Origin: Coriobacteriia bacterium
GTDB taxonomy: Bacteria; Actinomycetota; Coriobacteriia; Coriobacteriales; QAMH01
Direction: 5' to 3'
Length of the DNA: 8,097 bases
NCBI GenBank assembly: GCA_900756605.1
Contig: CAAEKX010000026.1
Location: 1 to 8,097 of the forward strand
Shown: one piece after another, positions 1-5,217 of the stretch
How positions within the stretch are numbered: the stretch's first letter is position 1
How the letters are laid out: every line of letters begins with the position of its first letter
Made by a program: the position numbers and the translations under genes
The notes under the pieces: generated by a model
What the model saw: the letters and a program-made list of their open reading frames with translations, nothing else
Told to the model about the DNA's origin: nothing
The model's database searches: none

Positions 1-1853
1 GCATCTCCGATGACGATATCCGCCGCGTGCGCGAGGCGACCGATTTGGTCTCCCTCGTGAACGAGCGCGTCGTGCTCAATCAGAAGGGCCGCCTGTTCTG
101 GGGATGCTGCCCGTTCCATGACGAGAAGACGCCCTCGTTCAAGATAGATCCCGACTTGCAGAACTGGCACTGCTTCGGGTGCGGCAAGAGCGGCGATGTC
201 TTCGGCTACCTCATGGAAAGCGAGCATCTCGAGTTTCCCGAGGCCGTGCGCGCGCTGGCCGACCGCGCCAACATCGAGATCACCGAGGTGGGCGGGAGCG
301 GCATTCCCCGCAGCCTCAAGGACCGCATGATGCAGGCCTGCGCAGAGGCCGAGAACTTCTATCACATGGAGCTCATGCGCTCGCGCGATGCTGGTCCCAC
401 GCATGCCCGCGCCTACTTGCACGAGCGTGGCTTCGGCTCGGAGTGCGCACGGGAGTGGAAACTCGGTTACGCCCCCGGCCACGGCAAGCTCGTCGCTCAT
501 CTCCAGTCACGGGGATTTACCCGTGACGAGCTCGTCGGTGCGAACCTCGCCTTCGTGAACAAAGGCGGATATCTCATCGACCGCTTCTTCGAGCGCGTGA
601 TGTTTCCCGTGCACGATTTGCAGGGGCGCAGCATAGCGTTTGGCGGCCGTATCATGGGGCAAGGCGAGCCCAAGTACCTCAACACTTCGGAGACGCCCAT
701 CTTCCACAAGTCATCGAACATGTTCGGTATCGACGTTGCGAAGAATGCCATCGTCAACAGCGGCGAGGCCATCGTCGTGGAGGGCTATACCGATGTCATC
801 GCCATGCACCGGGCCGGCATCAAGAACGTCGTCGCCACGCTCGGCACGGCGCTCACGGCCCAGCATGTCAAGCTCATCAGTCGCTTTGCCTCGCGCATCG
901 TCTATCTCTTCGACGGTGATGCCGCGGGTCAGAAGGCGGCGGATCGCGCGAGCGAATTCATCGACTGGCAATCGGCGGTCGAGAGTCGTCGCGATCCGAT
1001 CGACCTGCGCGTCGTGGTGCTTCCCGATGGCAATGACCCGGCGGAGTTCCTCGGTGCGCATGATGCGGATGCGATGCGTGCCATCATCGCCGCTGCCGAG
1101 CCGCTGCTCGCCTTTTCGATCAATCGCTGTATCGAGCGCTACGACTTGCGTCGTCCGGAAAACAAGGCGCGCGCCATGACGGAGGCACTGCAGATTTTGT
1201 ATCCCATCAGGGATTCCGTTTCGGCAACGGATTATGTCAATATCATCGCCGACCGTTTGAATGTGGAGTATACTGCCGTATTCAAGGCTCTCAAGGAGAC
1301 CAAGGCCCCTATGGCTGCCCGCCATCAAAACGATCAGGCCGTCTCAGAGCCCCAACCGAATGCGGTTAACCCGGTAGCCGAGCAGATCATCGAGGCGGAC
1401 CAACAATCCGCTCGCATGGAGTACGGGCTCATCGCGCTCGTTGTGACAGACGCTCATCTTCTCGATCACATTGGGAAGGACCTGATGCGCATCAGGTGGA
1501 TGGATCAGGCCGCAGAGAGCATGGCTGATGCTCTCATCGCGCTTGACCATGATGCATCCGCTGCACAGGCGCTCGCGTCAGTCCAGAGGGCGTGCCCCGA
1601 TGCCTCGACCCTGCTTGCCCAGGCGATGATCGAAACGGAGGACAGCACAGAGAAGCTGTTTCAAGCGCGCCTCATGGTTCGCACGCTACGCGAGCGCGAC
1701 CTTGAGCGAAGCATTCGAGATGCGAAGGCACGCATGCGTTCGGAAAGTGGGCTTTCACCCGAGGAACTCGACAAGCTCTTCGAGCGGACCGTGTCGATGC
1801 AAAAGGAACTCGTCAGACTGCGAAACAACGCGCCCGACGATATGAAGGACTAG
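1..1853 (+). CDS. dnaG: DNA primase DnaG (5' end outside window)
   Basis: This is the primase that makes RNA primers at the replication fork together with the DnaB helicase. The frame is open from base 3, and the codons before the GTG at 27 read as the normal DnaG N-terminus (ISDDDIRRVREATDLV). The gene therefore starts upstream and the GTG is not the start; 616 residues are visible. Numbering from base 3, a CHC2 zinc ribbon is seen (Cys36-x2-His39-x17-Cys57-x2-Cys60). The catalytic core follows (FGGRIMG, KYLNTSETPIFHKS). The TOPRIM site has Glu260 in VEGYTD and Asp304/Asp306 in FDGDAAG. The last 150 or so residues are poorly conserved and helical-looking, as expected for the DnaB-binding domain. 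It ends in TAG 14 nt before rpoD, the conserved macromolecular-synthesis operon arrangement. No defect is seen. Confidence 0.97.
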   Translation, partial: ISDDDIRRVREATDLVSLVNERVVLNQKGRLFWGCCPFHDEKTPSFKIDPDLQNWHCFGCGKSGDVFGYLMESEHLEFPEAVRALADRANIEITEVGGSGIPRSLKDRMMQACAEAENFYHMELMRSRDAGPTHARAYLHERGFGSECAREWKLGYAPGHGKLVAHLQSRGFTRDELVGANLAFVNKGGYLIDRFFERVMFPVHDLQGRSIAFGGRIMGQGEPKYLNTSETPIFHKSSNMFGIDVAKNAIVNSGEAIVVEGYTDVIAMHRAGIKNVVATLGTALTAQHVKLISRFASRIVYLFDGDAAGQKAADRASEFIDWQSAVESRRDPIDLRVVVLPDGNDPAEFLGAHDADAMRAIIAAAEPLLAFSINRCIERYDLRRPENKARAMTEALQILYPIRDSVSATDYVNIIADRLNVEYTAVFKALKETKAPMAARHQNDQAVSEPQPNAVNPVAEQIIEADQQSARMEYGLIALVVTDAHLLDHIGKDLMRIRWMDQAAESMADALIALDHDASAAQALASVQRACPDASTLLAQAMIETEDSTEKLFQARLMVRTLRERDLERSIRDAKARMRSESGLSPEELDKLFERTVSMQKELVRLRNNAPDDMKD

Positions 1854-1867
1854 AAAAGGGGATTGAC

Positions 1868-3325
<1,458 letters not shown>

Positions 3326-3337
3326 TCAGCAGCTGTG

Positions 3338-3343
3338 TATAAT
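3338..3343 (+). promoter_or_regulatory. -10 element for tRNA-Ile2
   Basis: A perfect TATAAT lies 13 nt after the rpoD stop and 11 nt before the tRNA. A start near 3350 would leave a very short 5' leader. The -35 position (about 3315-3320) falls in the last rpoD codons and is weak (TGGAGG). The -10 is seen directly; promoter activity is inferred. Confidence 0.65.
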
Positions 3344-3354
3344 GGCCGTCACTT

Positions 3355-3430
3355 GGCCCCATGGCGCAATGGTTAGCGCGATCGACTCATAATCGACAGG
3401 TTCCAGGTTCGAATCCTGGTGGGGCCACCA
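3355..3430 (+). tRNA. tRNA-Ile2 (CAU anticodon, lysidine type)
   Basis: A 76-nt cloverleaf with encoded CCA. The acceptor GGCCCCA (3355-3361) pairs with TGGGGCC (3420-3426). The D stem is GCGC/GCGC, the anticodon loop CTCATAA is at 3386-3392, and the T arm is CCAGG-TTCGAAT-CCTGG. The anticodon CAU could mean initiator Met, elongator Met or Ile2. The GGCCCC acceptor with C4-G69 and C5-G68 pairs, and the CTCATAA loop closed by CGA/TCG, match the bacterial Ile2 tRNA whose C34 is changed to lysidine by TilS to read AUA. The complete 7-bp acceptor argues against initiator Met. The first anticodon-stem pair is an A-C mismatch. Elongator Met remains possible. Confidence 0.9.
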
Positions 3431-3441
3431 AGAAAGTCGCT

Positions 3442-3475
3442 GACGGGTCCGGCAATGCCGGGCCCGTCTTTTATT
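3442..3475 (+). terminator. Rho-independent terminator after tRNA-Ile2
   Basis: A 12-bp stem with one G-U pair (3442-3453 with 3457-3468), a 3-nt AAT loop, then TTTTATT. It probably ends both tRNA-Ile2 transcripts and dnaG-rpoD readthrough. Confidence 0.88.
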
Positions 3476-3478
3476 GCA

Positions 3479-3504
3479 ATGAAAAAGCGCCCGAGAAGGG
3501 CGCT
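3479..3504 (-). terminator. Rho-independent terminator after tRNA-Cys
   Basis: Read on the minus strand: AGCGCCC, a 5-nt loop, GGGCGCT (3504-3486), then a run of T. It ends the Gly-Cys tRNA unit and sits back to back with the plus-strand terminator, marking a convergent junction. Confidence 0.85.
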
Positions 3505-3515
3505 GGGGGAGTCGA

Positions 3516-3589
3516 TGGAGGCGACGACCGGAATCGAACCGGTGATAAAGGCTTTGCAGGCCTCTGCCTTACCGCTTGGCCACGTCGCC
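3516..3589 (-). tRNA. tRNA-Cys (GCA anticodon)
   Basis: A 74-nt cloverleaf on the minus strand with encoded CCA (TGG at 3516-3518 on the plus strand). The acceptor GGCGACG (3589-3583) pairs with CGTCGCC. The anticodon loop is CTGCAAA, anticodon GCA. The T arm is ACCGG-TTCGATT-CCGGT and the discriminator base is U73, the usual Cys identity base. No separate promoter is evident between it and tRNA-Gly, so it is probably transcribed from the tRNA-Gly promoter. Confidence 0.95.
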
Positions 3590-3604
3590 ATGCTGCGTGC
3601 TTTG

Positions 3605-3635
3605 AGTAAAAGAGCCGACTGGGAAGCCGGCTCTT
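3605..3635 (-). terminator. Hairpin with short T run between tRNA-Gly and tRNA-Cys
   Basis: On the minus strand AAGAGCCG (3635-3628 region) pairs with CGGCTCTT (3617-3610) across a loop of about 10 nt, followed by TTAC. It looks like a weak terminator or a processing spacer. Because tRNA-Cys lies downstream with no clear promoter, partial readthrough is more likely than full termination. Confidence 0.55.
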
Positions 3636-3644
3636 GACTTAGCA

Positions 3645-3720
3645 TGGAGCGGAAGACGGGGCTCGAACCCGCGACCCCAACCTTGGCAAGGTTGTGCTCT
3701 ACCAACTGAGCCACTTCCGC
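3645..3720 (-). tRNA. tRNA-Gly (GCC anticodon)
   Basis: A 76-nt cloverleaf on the minus strand with encoded CCA. The acceptor GCGGAAG (3720-3714) pairs with CTTCCGC (3655-3649). The anticodon stem is CAACC/GGTTG around loop TTGCCAA, anticodon GCC. The T arm contains GTTCGA and the discriminator base is U73. It is the first gene of the minus-strand tRNA unit. Confidence 0.96.
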
Positions 3721-3732
3721 GCGCAGAGCGGT

Positions 3733-3761
3733 ATTCTAGGGAAGTTTTTGGCAAAGCGCAA
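3733..3761 (-). promoter_or_regulatory. Promoter of tRNA-Gly/tRNA-Cys unit
   Basis: On the minus strand TTGCGC (3761-3756) and TAGAAT (3738-3733) are separated by exactly 17 nt, a good housekeeping sigma-70 promoter. Transcription would start near 3726, a few bases before the tRNA at 3720. Activity is inferred from the match and position. Confidence 0.75.
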
Positions 3762-3784
3762 GAGAAACTTGTAAAAATACGTGC

Positions 3785-3812
3785 TTGCGATGAAGCGTCA
3801 TTCTGTTAGACT
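3785..3812 (+). promoter_or_regulatory. Promoter of tRNA-Val
   Basis: TTGCGA (3785-3790) and TAGACT (3807-3812) are 16 nt apart. A TG one base before the -10 (3804-3805) makes it an extended -10 promoter. The predicted start near 3819 is just ahead of the tRNA at 3823. It is divergent from the tRNA-Gly promoter. Confidence 0.65.
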
Positions 3813-3822
3813 ACTTTGCCAC

Positions 3823-3897
3823 GGGCGTTTGGCGCAGCGGGAGCGCGTTTCCCTGACACGGAAAAGGCCACTGGTTCGATCCCAGTAACGCCCACCA
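3823..3897 (+). tRNA. tRNA-Val (GAC anticodon)
   Basis: A 75-nt cloverleaf with encoded CCA. The acceptor GGGCGTT (3823-3829) pairs with AACGCCC. The D stem is GCGC/GCGC, the anticodon stem is TTTCC/GGAAA around loop CTGACAC (anticodon GAC), and the T arm is ACTGG-TTCGATC-CCAGT. The discriminator base is A73. It forms a single-gene unit with its own promoter and terminator. Confidence 0.96.
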
Positions 3898-3907
3898 GGT
3901 ACATGCT

Positions 3908-3942
3908 AGGGGGCCGGGACATACGTCTCGGCCCCCTTTTTT
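3908..3942 (+). terminator. Rho-independent terminator after tRNA-Val
   Basis: A 13-bp GC-rich stem with one G-U pair (3908-3920 with 3925-3937), loop ATAC, then six T (3937-3942). A textbook intrinsic terminator 10 nt after the tRNA. Confidence 0.93.
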
Positions 3943-4031
3943 CGTGCGCCGGCAAAGTGCTTGGTTGCCGTTTCGTAACTGGTGCGCGCTTGGGGCATGC
4001 ATTACCATGAAGCACGGCTTTTAAGAGAGAG

Positions 4032-4060
4032 GTCCTGGGATGCCAGGACGGCTTAGGGAG
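4032..4060 (+). promoter_or_regulatory. Leader hairpin and ribosome-binding site of mrp
   Basis: The leader has a perfect 7-bp inverted repeat, GTCCTGG (4032-4038) with CCAGGAC (4043-4049) and loop GATG. It ends 5 nt before AGGGAG (4055-4060), which is 7 nt from the ATG. It could be an RNA hairpin affecting translation or a DNA operator. No clear -35 is seen upstream; TACCAT at 4003-4008 is a weak -10 candidate. Confidence 0.4.
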
Positions 4061-4067
4061 ATTCAAC

Positions 4068-4892
4068 ATGGCTGAATGCAATTCCAATTGCTCCGCATGT
4101 GGCGATAGCGGGTGTGCCGATCGCACCGCTCCGCAGACGCTGCAACTTCACGAGGGTACGAAGATCAAGAACGTCATCGCCGTCGCAAGTGGCAAAGGCG
4201 GTGTCGGCAAATCGCTCACGGCCGCGATGCTCGCCTGCGAGCTACGTCGCCGTGGCCACGAGGTCGGCATTCTCGATGGAGATATCACGGGCCCGTCCAT
4301 CCCGCGCTCCTTTGGCATCCATGAGCCTCCCGCCGTCGACGAGGATGGCATGCTGAGGCCGGCCGAGACCAAGACGGGCATCAAGGTCGTGTCAACCAAC
4401 ATGCTTACCGCCGACGAGGCGACGCCGTTCCTCTGGCGCGGCCCTGTCCTCAATGGCATCCTCACGCAGTTCTACAGCGACATCAACTGGGGCGAGCTCG
4501 ACTACCTCATCGTTGACATGCCTCCGGGAACGGGTGACATCCCCATGACGGTCTTCCAGCAGTTCCCGCTCAAGGGCGTTGTCATTGCCACCGCGCCGCA
4601 GGTGCTCGTCAACATGATCGTCGAGAAGGCCATCCGCATGACCGAGCACATGAACGTGCCGGTGCTGGGCCTGGTCGAGAACATGTCGTATTACGAGTGC
4701 CCTGACTGTGGCTCGCGTCACGAGATCTTCGGCAAGTCCGAGGTCGAGGCCATCGCCAAGAGCAAGGGCATCGATGCCTGGGCCTGCGTGCCGATGGATC
4801 CGAAGATTTCGGCCGAGGTCGACTCGGGCAATGTCGAGGACATCAAGGGCGACTGGCTTGACCCGATCGTCAACAAGATTGAGTCAATCTAG
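4068..4892 (+). CDS. mrp: Mrp/NBP35-family Fe-S cluster carrier ATPase
   Basis: A cytoplasmic P-loop ATPase of the Mrp/ApbC/NBP35 family, which binds an [Fe-S] cluster and passes it to target apoproteins; 274 residues, normal for the short family form. The ATG has AGGGAG 7 nt upstream. The N-terminus has a cysteine cluster (Cys4-x3-Cys8-x2-Cys11-x4-Cys16) like NBP35 and clostridial Mrp proteins. A deviant Walker A, GKGGVGKS, covers 42-49, with two lysines (43 and 48) as in the MinD/Mrp class. Further motifs are LDGDITGPSIPR, the Walker B-like DMPPGTGD (Asp150 onward) and the CPDC pair (Cys211, Cys214) that binds the bridging cluster in dimers. It stands alone between a tRNA terminator and its own terminator. 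It could help mature Fe-S enzymes such as the downstream molybdoenzyme, but nothing here links them beyond proximity. Confidence 0.93.
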   Translation: MAECNSNCSACGDSGCADRTAPQTLQLHEGTKIKNVIAVASGKGGVGKSLTAAMLACELRRRGHEVGILDGDITGPSIPRSFGIHEPPAVDEDGMLRPAETKTGIKVVSTNMLTADEATPFLWRGPVLNGILTQFYSDINWGELDYLIVDMPPGTGDIPMTVFQQFPLKGVVIATAPQVLVNMIVEKAIRMTEHMNVPVLGLVENMSYYECPDCGSRHEIFGKSEVEAIAKSKGIDAWACVPMDPKISAEVDSGNVEDIKGDWLDPIVNKIESI

Positions 4893-4937
4893 TACTTGAC
4901 TCCTTGTGCACAAAGCGCTTGCTAGCGCACGAACATG

Positions 4938-4993
4938 ATGGGGATTTCGCCGAAAGCGGTGCAGATTGCGCACACAGGCGAAATCCCCATTTT
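4938..4993 (+). terminator. Long-stem terminator after mrp
   Basis: A perfect 14-bp inverted repeat (4938-4951 with 4977-4990) encloses 25 nt that hold a small inner GTGC/GCAC pairing. It is followed by TTTTCA. The stem is strong but the loop is long and the T run short. It most likely separates mrp from the molybdoenzyme unit. Confidence 0.65.
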
Positions 4994-4999
4994 CATAGC

Positions 5000-5028
5000 T
5001 TCACATAACCTCCATCCCGTGATTTAAT
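5000..5028 (+). promoter_or_regulatory. Candidate upstream promoter of molybdoenzyme unit
   Basis: TTCACA (5000-5005) and TTTAAT (5023-5028) are 17 nt apart, a fair sigma-70 match. A start near 5035 would put the palindrome at 5039-5051 just downstream, where a bound repressor could block initiation. This is a pattern match only. Confidence 0.45.
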
Positions 5029-5035
5029 ACGGAAG

Positions 5036-5051
5036 TTAGACGTTAGACGTC
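5036..5051. promoter_or_regulatory. Palindrome and tandem repeat, possible operator
   Basis: GACGT-TAG-ACGTC (5039-5051) is a perfect 13-nt inverted repeat. It overlaps two tandem copies of TTAGACG (5036-5042, 5043-5049). The symmetry and position beside a candidate promoter suggest a binding site for a dimeric regulator. Which one cannot be told. Confidence 0.4.
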
Positions 5052-5074
5052 GGCATTGCCATGTCCGCTTGTCA

Positions 5075-5102
5075 TTGCGGGCACAGGCGCTGCAGGTAGA
5101 TA
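5075..5102 (+). promoter_or_regulatory. Candidate proximal promoter of molybdoenzyme unit
   Basis: TTGCGG (5075-5080) and TAGATA (5097-5102) are 16 nt apart. It is an alternative or additional promoter to the one at 5000-5028. If used, the palindrome at 5039-5051 would lie upstream, in an activator position. Confidence 0.35.
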
Positions 5103-5113
5103 ACGTCAACACG

Positions 5114-5169
5114 CGAAGATGGCGACGTCTTCGTAGGAGGTGTTCCGCATGACTGCATGGTCTGCGGAA
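5114..5169 (+). promoter_or_regulatory. Two leader hairpins before the molybdoenzyme gene
   Basis: Hairpin 1 is CGAAGA (5114-5119) with TCTTCG (5128-5133), 8-nt loop. Hairpin 2 is TTCCGCA (5143-5149) with TGCGGAA (5163-5169), 13-nt loop. Hairpin 2 holds the ATG of a possible leader peptide and starts just after its Shine-Dalgarno. No known riboswitch class was recognised. Confidence 0.4.
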
Positions 5170-5178
5170 AGCAGGTAA
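5149..5178 (+). CDS. Possible 9-residue leader peptide
   Basis: An ATG at 5149 follows a consensus Shine-Dalgarno, AGGAGG (5135-5140), by 8 nt. It opens a 9-codon frame, MTAWSAESR, ending in TAA at 5176-5178. It stops 39 nt before the GTG start of the molybdoenzyme and is in the same frame. It overlaps leader hairpin 2, so its translation would change folding of the leader. It may be a regulatory leader peptide, or the remnant of a longer N-terminus closed by the TAA. There is no direct proof it is translated. Confidence 0.35.
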   Translation: MTAWSAESR

Positions 5179-5217
5179 TGCAAACATGTGGCAAGAGAGA
5201 ATGAAGGAGGAGGCAGA

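Noticed and set aside
27..29. GTG as the start of dnaG
   Set aside because: The frame is open back to base 3 and the upstream codons encode the normal DnaG N-terminal helix, so the start lies before the window.
3361..3714. Small open frames on both strands across the tRNA cluster
   Set aside because: They run through complete tRNA cloverleaves and terminators; no independent coding evidence.
5100..5217. Possible molybdenum-cofactor riboswitch in the molybdoenzyme leader
   Set aside because: Two hairpins are present, but I could not recognise the conserved core of that class; a covariance-model search would be needed to support it.
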